Below are positions 55,116 through 64,000 of a stretch of 64,000 nucleotides of DNA, piece after piece. The DNA is taken from NCBI RefSeq assembly GCF_014694385.1, contig NZ_JAAOCA010000014.1:85431-149430 (forward strand). The letters run 5' to 3'. This DNA comes from Pseudomonas typographi. Lineage in GTDB: Bacteria; Pseudomonadota; Gammaproteobacteria; Pseudomonadales; Pseudomonadaceae. How positions within the stretch are numbered: position 1 is the first letter of the stretch; each line of letters starts with the position of its first letter. The position numbers and the translations under genes are program-made. A model generated the notes under the pieces. That model had not been told where the DNA came from. It ran no database searches and was given only the letters and a program-made list of their open reading frames with translations.

Positions 55116-55138
55116 GGGGGGCCAGAACCCGGCCCCCC
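55116..55138. terminator. GC hairpin between convergent aldolase and anti-sigma genes
   Basis: GGGGGGCC and GGCCCCCC pair perfectly around a 7-base loop, one base after the aldolase stop. No T-run is present on either side. It is probably a shared transcription barrier. Confidence 0.5.
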
Positions 55139-55155
55139 AAAGATAAGCACCGGCA

Positions 55156-55797
55156 TTACCACTTCAACACCCGCGGGCCGAGGGCTGCGCCGGCTACCGC
55201 GGGCAGGGCCATGCCCAGCACGTACCAAGCCCCCCAAAAGGGAATTTGCATCTCCGGGCAGTGCAAGCAGTACACCAGGGTGGCGGCCGCCCCGGCCAGT
55301 AACCCGGCCGCCGCACCCGCCGGGCGCAAACGGGTGGGTGCCATGCCGCCCATGGCATGCATCAAGGCGATGAAACCGGGCACCGACAATAATGCAATGG
55401 CCAACGGGCACACGGCCCAGGTTTGCCCCGCCAGCAGCGGCCATAACTGGCCTGGCGGGACAGCTGCCAGCACAGCTACCGAGGCCACCCACAGCGCCGC
55501 CACCGGTACGGCGATGCCGAGCCAGGCCCCGCCCAGTGCAACCCCGGGGCGCCCCAGGCGGGCGCACACCCACGCGCAACCGCCCACCAGGGCCGCCGCG
55601 AACAGCACCTTGAGCCAAAAACGCGCCTGGGTGGCCGCCTCGGCCAAATCCGGGCGAATACCCAGCGTACCCAGCATCAATACGCACGCCCCTGCCACGG
55701 CGAGCACTATCGCCCACCCCAGCCGGCGCGCCACCCAGTGGGGGGCAACGGAGCCGGCAGAGCCTTCCAGCAGGGAGATCAGGTCATCGGTTCGCAT
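55156..55797 (-). CDS. nrsF: NrsF-type anti-sigma factor (DUF1109)
   Basis: A 213-residue integral membrane protein with about six hydrophobic helices after a short cytoplasmic N-terminus (MRTDDLISLLEGSAGSVAP). This is the DUF1109 layout of NrsF, which sequesters a SigF-type ECF sigma factor. Two Cys in LVYCLHCPEMQIP near residue 175 lie at a periplasmic loop, as expected for a redox or metal sensor. The sigma gene is not adjacent as usual, but lies beyond the buf operon (58438-58989). Confidence 0.85.
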   Translation of the reverse strand: MRTDDLISLLEGSAGSVAPHWVARRLGWAIVLAVAGACVLMLGTLGIRPDLAEAATQARFWLKVLFAAALVGGCAWVCARLGRPGVALGGAWLGIAVPVAALWVASVAVLAAVPPGQLWPLLAGQTWAVCPLAIALLSVPGFIALMHAMGGMAPTRLRPAGAAAGLLAGAAATLVYCLHCPEMQIPFWGAWYVLGMALPAVAGAALGPRVLKW

Positions 55798-55931
55798 GTT
55801 GCTTTTCTACCAGTCACGTGCCCAGGGCACGCGCGTGGCCGCTGCCGAAGGTGCTGAGCAAAAGTTATACCAAGGCAAAAGCATAGAGGCGCCGCGTTAG
55901 CCGGGCAACGCGGAATATTTTTTTCTGCCGC

Positions 55932-55958
55932 TGTAACAAGCCGGCCAACCCCTGCGTA
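55932..55958 (+). promoter_or_regulatory. Predicted ECF-sigma promoter of the buf operon
   Basis: TGTAAC (55932-55937) and CGTA (55955-55958) are 17 bases apart, fitting SigF/ECF-type promoters (GTAAC -35 and CG-type -10). The -10 lies 56 bases before the bufA start. The nearby ECF gene makes it the likely recognising sigma factor. Inferred from motif match. Confidence 0.55.
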
Positions 55959-56014
55959 GTACCTGGCAGGCCAACAACCGTTGCCCTGAAAACACTCATT
56001 GTGGAGTTTTACCT

Positions 56015-56302
56015 ATGAATGCTCGCCACCTGGCTATCGCCCTTGCAGGTTCCCTATCCTCGGCCATCGCCGTGCTCGCCACCACCGCCCACGCTGCAGA
56101 CGCAGCCGCCCCCGAGAAATGCTATGGCGTGGCGTTGAAGGGGCAGAACGACTGCGCGGCAGGGCCCGGCACCACCTGCGCCGGCACCTCCAAGGTCGAC
56201 TACCAGAAAAACGCCTGGAAGCTGGTCCCGGCCGGCACCTGCACGCAAATCAAGACGCCCAACGGCAGCGGTTCGCTCACCCAGGGGCCCGGCCCCGCCT
56301 AA
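56015..56302 (+). CDS. bufA1: Bufferin-type precursor peptide (BufA1, DUF2282)
   Basis: A 95-residue precursor with a signal peptide ([22 protein letters not shown]) and a core bearing four Cys in [20 protein letters not shown] and GTCTQI, the DUF2282 pattern. In bufferins the Cys are converted to thiooxazoles by BufB with BufC, giving a periplasmic copper-binding peptide. GTGGAG lies 8 bases before the start. It is the first gene of the bufABC-doxX operon, driven by a likely ECF promoter. Confidence 0.9.
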   Translation: MNARHLAIALAGSLSSAIAVLATTAHAADAAAPEKCYGVALKGQNDCAAGPGTTCAGTSKVDYQKNAWKLVPAGTCTQIKTPNGSGSLTQGPGPA

Positions 56303-56323
56303 GGCAGCCAAAAGGAGCTGAAC

Positions 56324-57175
56324 ATGCCATGCCTGCGCTTGCCTGATGATGCCGGGGCCGCGTTCAAACCCGAGCACTTCTCGCACATCGACCAAGCCCG
56401 CCAACCGGTCGGCTTCTTCGAAATCCATGCGGAAAACTACATGGGCGCAGGCGGGCCGCCCCACGCCCGGCTGGGCCGCCTGAGCGAAGACTACGCCTTG
56501 TCGGTACACGGCGTTGCCCTCTCGCTCGGCGGCCCGGGCCCACTGGACACCGAGCACCTGGGGCGGCTAAAGGCGCTATGCGACCGTTACCAGCCAGAAA
56601 GCGTTTCCGAACACCTGGCCTGGTCACGGCATGGGAGCACCTACCTTAACGACCTGCTGCCATTGCCGTACAACGCCACCACCCTGGCTCGGGTGGTAGG
56701 CCATGTGTCGCACCTGCAAGAGGCCCTGGGCCGCACGGTGCTGTTGGAAAACCCGTCGACCTATGTGCGCATGGCGCACAGCGATATGCACGAAACGGAT
56801 TTTCTCGCCGAGGTGGCGCGCCAAAGTGGGTGTGGCTTGTTGCTAGACCTGAACAACGTGCAAGTGTGCGCGGCCAATCACGGCTTCGACCCGTATCAAT
56901 ATCTGGCCCGGTTTCCCCTGCACGCCGTTGCGCAGGTTCACCTTGCCGGGCATGCCCTGAGCGTGGACGACCACGGGCACACATTGGTGCTCGACAGCCA
57001 CGACAGGCCGGTTACCGATAGCGGTTGGGCGCTGTATGAAACCCTGATCGAACGCCACGGCCCCTTGCCCACGCTGGTGGAATGGGACGCGAGCATTCCT
57101 GCCTGGCCCTGCCTGCTGCGCGAAGTGCGCCAGGCCCAGGCGATCCTGGCCCGTTACCGCAGAAGGAACCCGTGA
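56324..57175 (+). CDS. bufB: Multinuclear non-heme iron oxidase BufB (DUF692)
   Basis: A 283-residue TIM-barrel protein of the MNIO (DUF692) family. Metal-ligand regions include FFEIHAENYMG, LSVHGVALSLGG, ENPSTYVRM, LLDLNNVQV and QVHLAGH, with the expected Glu, His, Asn and Asp residues. It oxidises Cys in the BufA core, using a mixed-valence iron centre and O2. AAGGAG precedes the start. It overlaps bufC by one base (TGATG). Confidence 0.93.
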   Translation: MPCLRLPDDAGAAFKPEHFSHIDQARQPVGFFEIHAENYMGAGGPPHARLGRLSEDYALSVHGVALSLGGPGPLDTEHLGRLKALCDRYQPESVSEHLAWSRHGSTYLNDLLPLPYNATTLARVVGHVSHLQEALGRTVLLENPSTYVRMAHSDMHETDFLAEVARQSGCGLLLDLNNVQVCAANHGFDPYQYLARFPLHAVAQVHLAGHALSVDDHGHTLVLDSHDRPVTDSGWALYETLIERHGPLPTLVEWDASIPAWPCLLREVRQAQAILARYRRRNP

Positions 57176-57930
57176 TGTGCACCCCGATCTACGACCGCTT
57201 CGCCGAGGCACTGTTGGCACCGGCCGGTCACTACCCCGGCGACTTGTTCAAGGGTAATGAGAGCCAGTTGCGCCACGGTTTTGCCGCCTACCGCAACAAC
57301 GTAATCGGCAGCCTGATCCAGGCGCTGGCCTCACGCTTTCCGGTCACACATACACTGGTCGGCGAGGCATTTTTTCAGGCCATGGCGGCGCAATTCATTC
57401 ACGTGTCTGCGCCACAATCCCCGATGCTGGCCGATTATGGCGACGGCTTGGCCGCGTTCGTCGCTGGCTTCGAACCGGCGGCTTCGGTTCCCTATCTGGC
57501 CGACGTCGTTCGGCTGGAAACCGCTCGCAGCCAAGCGTACCACGCCGCCGATGCGCCGCCGCTGGCGGCAGCAGCACTGGCGGCCGTGCCAGCGCAGCAA
57601 CTGCTGGGCCTTCGCCTGACCTTGCACCCCGCGGCACGCGTGGTGCGCTCGGCCTGGCCGATCCTGACCCTATGGGAAATGAACACCGGCGCCCGCCCCT
57701 GGGCAGAGCTCGACCATTGGCGCGGCGAGCATGTGCTGGTTGCAAGGCCGCATTTGAACGTGGTCTGCCATCGTTTGGGCGAAGGGCAGGCCATGTTTCT
57801 GCATGCCCTCGGCGCCCACCTAACGTTATCGCAAGCCTGCGAGCAAGCGCAGCGCGAGCACCCCGGCTTCAACCTCGAAGGCGCAATGGTCTGCGCGCTA
57901 CAGGCCGGCGTTTTTCTCAGCTTCAGCTAA
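57175..57930 (+). CDS. bufC: BufC, precursor-recognition partner (DUF2063)
   Basis: A 251-residue protein with the N-terminal DUF2063 domain (HGFAAYRNNVIGSLIQALAS, PVTHTLVGEAFFQAMAAQFI) and a second, less conserved domain. DUF2063 partners guide MNIO enzymes to their peptide substrates. The start at 57175 is set by the one-base overlap with bufB. Cytoplasmic; no signal peptide. Confidence 0.88.
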   Translation: MCTPIYDRFAEALLAPAGHYPGDLFKGNESQLRHGFAAYRNNVIGSLIQALASRFPVTHTLVGEAFFQAMAAQFIHVSAPQSPMLADYGDGLAAFVAGFEPAASVPYLADVVRLETARSQAYHAADAPPLAAAALAAVPAQQLLGLRLTLHPAARVVRSAWPILTLWEMNTGARPWAELDHWRGEHVLVARPHLNVVCHRLGEGQAMFLHALGAHLTLSQACEQAQREHPGFNLEGAMVCALQAGVFLSFS

Positions 57931-57950
57931 CCCAACACAGGTACCTCACC

Positions 57951-58433
57951 ATGTATGCAAGCGAAAGCCGCCTTTGCCCCGCCCCCCTTCGTTCGTTCCT
58001 GCAGCGGGTTGGGCTCGCGCCCCATGACCTGATCGCATTGCTGGCGCGCATTGGCGTGGGCGGTGTGTTTTTTCAATCGGGCCAAACCAAGCTCGACGGC
58101 TGGCAACTGGCCGAATCCACCGTTTATTTGTTCCAAACCGAATACCGGCTGCCGCTGATCGATTCGGCCCTTGCCGCCTACCTGGCAGCCTTTTGCGAGA
58201 ACGTTTTTTCCGTGCTGCTCATATTGGGGCTGGCCAGCCGCCTATCGGCGGGGGTGCTGCTGGCCATGGCGGTGGTGATCCAAGTGTTCGTTTACCCCGG
58301 CGCCTGGCCGACCCATGCGACCTGGGCGGCGGCATTGTGGGTGGTGATCGCAGGCGGGCCCGGCCGGGTCGCCCTAGACGCCGCCATAGCGCGGGTACTG
58401 AAGCTCAGCAGCCGGCCCGCGAAACCCCGCTAA
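57951..58433 (+). CDS. DoxX-family membrane protein of the buf operon
   Basis: A 160-residue protein with four hydrophobic helices and the DoxX entry LLARIGVGGVFFQSGQTKLD. DoxX proteins commonly end bufABC operons. The function is unclear; an electron-transfer or quinone-linked role is often suggested. It starts 21 bases after bufC and is convergent with the sigma gene, 5 bases apart. Confidence 0.88.
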   Translation: MYASESRLCPAPLRSFLQRVGLAPHDLIALLARIGVGGVFFQSGQTKLDGWQLAESTVYLFQTEYRLPLIDSALAAYLAAFCENVFSVLLILGLASRLSAGVLLAMAVVIQVFVYPGAWPTHATWAAALWVVIAGGPGRVALDAAIARVLKLSSRPAKPR

Positions 58434-58437
58434 GCGC

Positions 58438-58989
58438 TCAACCCAGTGCGCTGCGATACAGCGCAGCCAGCGACTTCAGCGCTCGGTGCAGGGCCACCCG
58501 CACCGCACCCTCCGACATGCCGAGCTGTTGTGCGGTGTCGCGAACGGTGCTGCCCTCAAGCGAAATCAACTGCACGATGTCGCGTTGCGGGCGCGAGAGC
58601 CGTTCGAGCAAGGCCTCCACGGTGTAGCTGTCCTCACCCTCATGGGGGTACTCGGCAGGTAGGGTATCGATCACCTCTTCCAGGGGAACATCGATGTGGC
58701 GGCCACGCCGCCTCATCGAGTCGATGAATTTGTTGCGCGCAATGGTCGAAATCCATGGCCCAACGGGCCTTTTGCTATCCCAGGTCGCACGCTTGAGGTG
58801 GACGGCGAGCAGGATTTCCTGAACGACATCTTCGGCGTCAGCCGGTACACCCACTTGGCTGCAACGCCGCCGTGCCAAGCCGCGAAGGTACGGTGTAACA
58901 GCCTGTAAAAACGCCCTATACGCTTGCTGATCGCCTGCGTTACCCCGGGCAAGCAACACACTCCATTGTGATTCAAGGCTTTTGCTCAT
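58438..58989 (-). CDS. ECF sigma factor (SigF-like)
   Basis: A 183-residue sigma factor. Region 2 is visible as DAEDVVQEILLAVHLKRATW and PVGPWISTIARNKFID, region 4 as ISLEGSTVRDTAQQLGMSEG and RVALHRALKSL. The start at 58989 (MSKSLESQW) is set by family length; no strong ribosome site precedes it, so a few residues more are possible. It lies at the far end of the buf operon from its presumed anti-sigma NrsF. Confidence 0.9.
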   Translation of the reverse strand: MSKSLESQWSVLLARGNAGDQQAYRAFLQAVTPYLRGLARRRCSQVGVPADAEDVVQEILLAVHLKRATWDSKRPVGPWISTIARNKFIDSMRRRGRHIDVPLEEVIDTLPAEYPHEGEDSYTVEALLERLSRPQRDIVQLISLEGSTVRDTAQQLGMSEGAVRVALHRALKSLAALYRSALG

Positions 58990-59319
58990 GCCGTGCCCAT
59001 GGTGTTCGGAAAAACGCCGGCCAGTACCCCTACGGTTCACGTGTCTCTGCCACCGCGGCCTGGCGAAACGGGGCGTACCATAACGCTTCTGTTCGCCGGC
59101 GTGGACCGTTGGGGGCCACAAAACCGCCACAGGACGTTACAGGTTGTGGCAACAGCCATTGAGCGACACCGCCGGCCTATGCACCCGTGGCCGATAGCCG
59201 ACCATGAAACGCTCAGCTATACTGCGCTCACATGCACCCTAGCGTGTGCTTCTCGCCACCATCTCCAGCCCCACAGCAGCCACTACGACGCGCTTTTTCC
59301 TAGCGCCCAGGGCGGTAGC
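58990..59319. other. Intergenic stretch upstream of the sigma gene
   Basis: About 330 bases with short open frames but no ribosome sites or family features. TGTAAC occurs on the minus strand near 59136-59141, about 150 bases from the sigma start, without a good CGTA partner at 16-17 bases. Nothing firmer is seen. Confidence 0.4.
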
Positions 59320-59737
59320 ATTCCATTCGTGCACTGGCGCTACCGCAACACCACCGCCTATCGCGGCGCCACAAAGTGGGCCCGGCCGAACTGGCGGGGG
59401 GCCTGTAGGTAATGTTTCCGGCCCACCATGGCCCGGGAACGCATGGAGTGATCCTCAAGGCCTGTGCCCAGGCGCAGTTCAGCCCTAACGTTGTGCAACA
59501 TGCCCGCCAAATGCCCCCCCCGCGGGGCTGGTCGCTGGGGGTATGGGCGTTGCACTGATGCCAAGCTTGTTCCTCGACGCGGTTCAGCCTCGGGGCGTGG
59601 CGCTTATGGCGCTGTATGGCGAAGGCGCCCTGATCGCCTACGAACTGGCGATGGTCTATCGACCACAGAGCGTTTTGATTTCAAAGCCTCGGTTCACCTC
59701 GCCGAAGGCCTGCCTGGCCGAGTTAGCGAGCCTCTGA
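59320..59737 (+). pseudogene. Decayed LysR effector-domain remnant
   Basis: In one frame: ALALPQHHRLSRRHKVGPAE, a stop (TAG) at about 59406, MFPAHHGPGTHGVILKACAQ and FSPNVVQHARQM; then, after a frameshift near 59515, LVAGGMGVALMPSLFLDAVQ and ALIAYELAMVYRPQ to a stop at 59737. This order matches a LysR effector domain. A nonsense codon, a frameshift and the missing DNA-binding part mark it as a pseudogene. Confidence 0.7.
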
Positions 59738-59874
59738 TCGGGTAAGCCGCCGGCGAAGCGATACCCCAACGTACATCTTTTGCCACCGAGGCTGCGGCGC
59801 GATCGCGCACGCCCCTGCATCCCGACCACCCACTACTCCCCCGGGCGCTCGCCCGTGGGCGCGAGGCGCTCATC

Positions 59875-61017
59875 ATGAAACGATTTCAAGCGTTGGACAG
59901 CTTCAGGGGGGTGTGCGCGATGTGCGTCGCCGTTTACCACCTGCACATCGCCCAGAGCGTGGGTGAATGGGCGTTTTTTCGCAACGCCCATTACCTGGTG
60001 AGCTTTTTCTTCGTGCTGAGTGGGTTCGTGATGCTGCACACCTATGGCCCACGGCTGGGCTGTGCGCGGCAGCTCAAGGCATTCATGATCAGCCGCACCT
60101 TTCGGCTGTATCCATTGCACGTGGTCATGCTGGTATTGGCCATCGGCCTGGAAGTCATGAAACTACTGGCCGAGCAGCACGGCTGGGTATTCAACCAGCC
60201 CAGCTTCACCGGCCAGCGCGCGGTGGGAGAGATGCTGCCGAACCTGTTGTTGGTACAAGCCTGGTGGCCTGCATTCAACGCACAGTCGTTCAACTACCCC
60301 GCCTGGAGCATCAGCGTTGAATACTGGACATACCTGATCTTCGCCCTGCTGTTATGGGCATTCCACACACAAGCGCTGAGGCTGTTCGCCGGCGTGGCAC
60401 TGGCCGCGTTCCTGGCCCTGGCCGTGGGGTATGCGGGCCTGACGCCGTTGGTATGGCAGGGCTTGTCGTGTTTTTTCGCCGGTGCCGTCACCTACCGGCT
60501 TTATTGTGCGGTGCGCGCCGCCACGCCAGTTGCCCCTTGGCTGTTCACGGCGTTGGAGATCGCCAGCCTAGGGCTGGTGATGGCGGCCCTGGTCGCGCCT
60601 CTGCCACAAAAGGGTATCCTGCTGAGCCTGCTGTTTTGCCTGGTGATCCTGGTGTTCGCCTTCGACGCTGGCGCGCTCTCGGCGTGGCTGCGCCAGCGCC
60701 CGTTCGCGATGCTGGGCCAATTGTCGTATTCGATTTATATGGTCCACGCCTTCGTTATCTTCTTCGCCACCTTGGCGCTCACCTTGGGCGGCAAGATACT
60801 CGGCAGCCACTGGGTGATTTATCCCAGCGATGGCGCGCCTCCTTACCTGTCACTGCACGCTGCCGGTTACGACAACGCCCTGTTGCTGGCGCTGCTGGCG
60901 GTAATCGTGGGTGTGTCTTGGTTCAGCTACCGGCTGATCGAACTTAAGGGCATCACCGCGGGCAAGTACTTGAGCCAACGCGGCCGGAGCGGGGTGCTGG
61001 CGGCTAGGGAAGGTTGA
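59875..61017 (+). CDS. Membrane acyltransferase (AcylT_3 family)
   Basis: A 380-residue protein with about ten hydrophobic helices. The N-terminus QALDSFRGVCAMCVAVYHLH carries the conserved Arg and His of the acyltransferase-3 family, and RTFRLYPLH and AWSISVEYWTY are the next signatures. Such enzymes O-acylate surface glycans such as O-antigen, exopolysaccharide or peptidoglycan. It is a single gene, upstream of the adhesin. The substrate is unknown. Confidence 0.9.
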   Translation: MKRFQALDSFRGVCAMCVAVYHLHIAQSVGEWAFFRNAHYLVSFFFVLSGFVMLHTYGPRLGCARQLKAFMISRTFRLYPLHVVMLVLAIGLEVMKLLAEQHGWVFNQPSFTGQRAVGEMLPNLLLVQAWWPAFNAQSFNYPAWSISVEYWTYLIFALLLWAFHTQALRLFAGVALAAFLALAVGYAGLTPLVWQGLSCFFAGAVTYRLYCAVRAATPVAPWLFTALEIASLGLVMAALVAPLPQKGILLSLLFCLVILVFAFDAGALSAWLRQRPFAMLGQLSYSIYMVHAFVIFFATLALTLGGKILGSHWVIYPSDGAPPYLSLHAAGYDNALLLALLAVIVGVSWFSYRLIELKGITAGKYLSQRGRSGVLAAREG

Positions 61018-61249
61018 GCCAAGCCGGAGGGGCGACGGCTCATTGGCCTGCCAGCTCGGGGCGATACGCCCATCCTTATGTGTGCAGGCAAACCCGAACG
61101 GTCGCTCACTTTTAGCACTCAAATCATTAGCCTACGAAGCAACTGGTCAAAAGTTGGCCATTTGCTATACCTCTAGAGGATCCAAATATCCCATAAGCGC
61201 AGTGCAAAAAAAAACAGCGGTTTGGCAGCCGCGATAACAGAGAGTGAGC

Positions 61250-64000
61250 ATGGACAACATCGTAGTCGCCGACAAAGCCACCCAGCAAATCAGCGAAGCG
61301 GCATGGGGCGATATGCGGCTAAATGGTCCGAGCGTGGTGAAAGTACCGGTGGAGCCCGCGCAGGTGGCCACTGCCACCCGCAGCGGCCAGGATCTACTCT
61401 TGACCCTTAAAAGTGGCGAACACATTACTGTCAGCCAGTTTTTCACGGCCAATACCGCTGGGCAAACCAGCGACATGGTGTTCGAAAATGAAAACGGCGC
61501 GCTATGGGAAGCCCATTACGACGCCCAAGCCTTTAAGGGTTTTGCCTTCGAACCCCTCGCCTCCATCGACGAACTGCTCGCCGGCGCCGGTGTGGTAGGC
61601 AGCGCCACCCCTGAATGGGCGATCGCCGGGCTCGGTGTGCTGGGCGCTGGCGGCGCTGTGGCCGCAGCCAGTAGTATTCATTCCGATGGTGGCGGCAATG
61701 GCGGCGGTGATGTGGCCGCGCCCGCGCGCCCTACCCAACTGGCCTTGAGCGCCGACGGGCTGACCGTGAGCGGCAACGGCGAAGCAGGCACCACCGCCAG
61801 CGTGCGCGACGCAGCCGGAAACCTGCTCGGCAGTGCCGTGGTGGGCAGCGATGGCACGTTCCAGATCACGCTGCCCGCACCCTCCCCCGACGGCGAAACG
61901 CTGCAGGTGCAACTCACCGATGGAGCGGGCAATGTTTCCTTACCCGGCATCCTGCAAACGCCGGGTGTGCTCGCCGATGCGCTGCAAGGCCTCGCCATCA
62001 GCGCCGACGGCCTCACCCTCACAGGCCACGGCGAGCCCGGCGCCACAATAGTGGTGCGCAGCCTTGACGGCAGCGTGCGCGGCACCGCGCAAGTAGCTGC
62101 CGACGGCACCTTCTCGGTTGGCCTGGACACCGCACACCTCAACGGCGAAGTGCTTCAGGTGAGCCAGGCTGACGCCGCCGGCCACGCCGAAACGGTCACC
62201 TTCAACGCCCTGGACGTTACCCCGCCGGCAGCGCCCACTGAGCTGGCCATGGCCAGCACCGGCTTGGAATTAAGTGGGCGGGCCGAACCCGGCAGCACAG
62301 TAGAGGTGCGTGACCTCGACGGTGGCGCTCGGTAGCACATTGACCGGCACCGATGGTCATTTTCAGGTCCTGCTGAGTAGCCCCCGAAACAATGGCGAAA
62401 TCTTGGAAGTGATTGCCGCCGACGCGGCTGGCAATATATCGGCACCGGCCATTCTCGCGACCATCGATACCACTGTGCCACCGGCCGTCACGGACCTTGC
62501 GGTATCGGCCGATGGTTTGACCGTGACCGGCTTCGGTGAGGCCGGCGCAGGGCTGAGCGTCAGCGATGCCAACGGCTACCTGCTCGGCAGCGGCAACGTC
62601 GACAGCGACGGCCGCTTCAGCCTGACGCTGGACACCGCCGCGACCGCCGGCAGCCAACTGACCGTGATGGAGCGTGACGCCGCGGGTAATACCTCGCCGC
62701 CCGCCACTGTCGTTGCGCCCGGTGCCTTCGCGCCCAACGTGCCCAGCGGCCTGGCCTTGAGCAGCGACGGCCTGACGCTAAGCGGCACGGCCGACGCCGG
62801 CAACACGGTGCGGGTGTTCGGGCGGCTGGCGAGCTATTAGGCCAGGCATCGGTCGATAGCAGCGGCTATTTCAGCGTGAGCCTGGCCAGTGCCCAACTCA
62901 ATGGCGAGGTGCTCAGCGTTAACGCCACCGCCACAAACGGATTGAACTCGTTGCCCGCACACCTGGTAGCGGCCGACGTTACCCCGCCGGCAGCGCCTAG
63001 TGACCTTGCGTTGGCCGTCGATGGCGGCAGCCTCGGCGGCCACGGCGAAGCGGGTGCCACGGTGACCGCTCGCGACACGGCTGGCACTGTACAGGGCACT
63101 GCCCAAGTGGCCGCCGATGGTAACTTCACCCTCGTATTGGCCAACCCACTGGCTAACGGCCAGCAATTGGCATTGACGCAAGCCGACCATGCCGGGAACG
63201 TATCGCCCATCGCCAACCTGTTTGCCCCCGACACCACTGCACCCAGCGCCCTCAGCAGCGTGGCGATCAATGCCGCGGGCGCGCAAGTAACCGGCGTCGG
63301 CGAACCCGGTGCCACGGTCACGGTCACTGATACCACCGGCGTTGTATTGGGCACCGCCCAAGTGTCGGCCGGCGGCACATTCAGCATAGTGCTGGCGCCA
63401 CCACAGGTGAATGCGCAAGTGTTGAGCGTGCAGCAAGCCGATGCTTCGGGAAATATGAGCGTGCCCACCTCGGTCACCGCGCCAGATCTCACACCGCCAG
63501 ACGCGGCGCTCAACCTACAGCTGACCAATGGCGCCCAGTTGAGCGGCACTGGCGATGCCGGCACCCACGTGCGTGTGGCGCTTGCCGACGGCACACAGTT
63601 GGGCGACGGCACCGTAGCGGCCGACGGCACGTTCACGGTCAACCTGGGCGCCCCCCAGGCGAATGGCCAAGTGTTGCAGGTGACCCTCACCGATGCCGCG
63701 CAAAACATCTCACCGGTGGCCAGCCTCACCGCGCCAGACACTACCGCCCCGCTGGCCCCGGCCGCGCTGCAACTGGTAAACGGCGGCGCGCTACTGGAAG
63801 GCACTGGCGAAGCCGGCGCCAGCGTGACCGTGACAAGCCAGGCCGGGGCGCTATTGGGCACCGCTGAAGTGGCGGCGGACGGCACCTTCCGTGTGGCGCT
63901 GAACAGCCCGCAACAAAACGGCGAAGCCTTGCTGGCCAGGCAAAGCGACGCTCAGGGTAATACCTCCCCTCCCGCCGAGATCACCGCCCCCGACCTCACC
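61250..64000 (+). pseudogene. Giant BapA-prefix repeat adhesin, 5' part, with two compensating frameshifts (continues past the window)
   Basis: The start (ATG 61250; GTG 61244 possible) opens with the BapA-prefix domain: MDNIVVADKATQQISEAAWG, LKSGEHITVSQFF and a hydrophobic EWAIAGLGVLGAGGAVAAAS. Big-like repeats follow. The first frame ends at TAG 62333-62335, caused by one extra base near 62324. The repeat pattern continues in the next frame until a one-base loss near 62821, after which the original frame resumes and stays open to the window edge. As read the gene is interrupted; sequencing error is possible. If intact it would be a cell-surface adhesin exported by a type I system. Confidence 0.8.
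61721..64000 (+). repeat. Nine tandem Big-like repeats of about 83-90 codons
   Basis: Units of about 250-280 bases repeat in tandem. Each reads roughly L-A-L-S-A-D-G-L-T-L-S-G-x-G-E-P-G-A-T, then a GxxLGTAxVAADGTFxVxL strand pair, then NGExLxVxxADAAGNxS and a D-T-T-P-P-A-A-P linker. Nine units can be traced across both frameshifts. They are diverged, so they are not recent duplications. Confidence 0.8.

Noticed and set aside
61721..64000. Regular repeats as a CRISPR array
   Set aside because: The units are coding, about 250 bases long, diverged and spacer-free; they are adhesin domains.

Overview
The window is one stretch of a GC-rich gammaproteobacterial chromosome that looks like Pseudomonas, most likely the P. 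putida group. This is inferred from gene content and protein style: a MoxR/DUF58/VWA operon followed by sbcDC, DUF1654 and DUF6388 small proteins, a MocR regulator, a FlxA-like protein and a BapA-prefix giant adhesin. There is no plasmid, phage or CRISPR signature. One tRNA (Val, anticodon GAC) is present. Most neighbouring genes overlap by 1 to 8 bases, so operons are easy to trace.

Layout: 1-1811 a sulfatase (cut by the window edge) divergent from a LysR regulator. 2135-13859 a long co-directional run: MoxR ATPase, DUF58, DUF4381, two VWA proteins and BatD, then the nuclease pair sbcD-sbcC. 14045-15017 a small DUF1654 gene and endonuclease I behind a textbook LexA box. 15147-19741 a GntR-like LacI repressor, a SPOR lipoprotein, a DUF6388 protein, a LysR/aldo-keto reductase pair and a small secreted protein. 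19875-28554 tRNA-Val, an amine oxidase, a degenerate C39-like lipoprotein, a TerC-family membrane protein, an NhaR-like regulator, YceH, a shikimate-dehydrogenase-like enzyme, PBP7 and small proteins. 28788-31505 a two-component operon with an extra degenerate receiver protein.

31502-38785 is the most interesting region. A MocR-type regulator is divergent from a tight five-gene operon: a lysine-2,3-aminomutase-like radical SAM enzyme, a D-2-hydroxyacid dehydrogenase, a HisC-like aminotransferase, an ATP-grasp ligase and an MFS transporter. It reads as a compact pathway for making and exporting an unusual amino acid or dipeptide. The aminomutase lacks both acidic residues that hold lysine in the classical enzyme.

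38789-46146 a beta-oxidation-type operon (SDR, thiolase, enoyl-CoA hydratase) next to an AraC regulator, then an alpha/beta hydrolase, a second hydroxyacid dehydrogenase and an orphan protein with a transglutaminase-like Cys-His-Asp arrangement. 46525-55115 a chemoreceptor, a DUF4174 protein, a second thiolase, two fused pseudogene remnants, a catabolic-type acetolactate synthase, an RNA methyltransferase and class I fructose-bisphosphate aldolase. 55156-58989 a bufferin (copper-binding RiPP) operon enclosed by an NrsF-type anti-sigma gene and an ECF sigma gene. 59320-64000 a decayed LysR gene, a membrane acyltransferase, and the 5' part of a giant repeat adhesin carrying two compensating frameshifts.

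A family of short elements of about 167 bp with inverted-repeat, CTAG-bearing ends occurs between genes near 24.3, 39.6 and 41.8 kb, with a fragment near 26.5 kb. One copy lies inside the beta-oxidation operon and supplies the thiolase stop codon.
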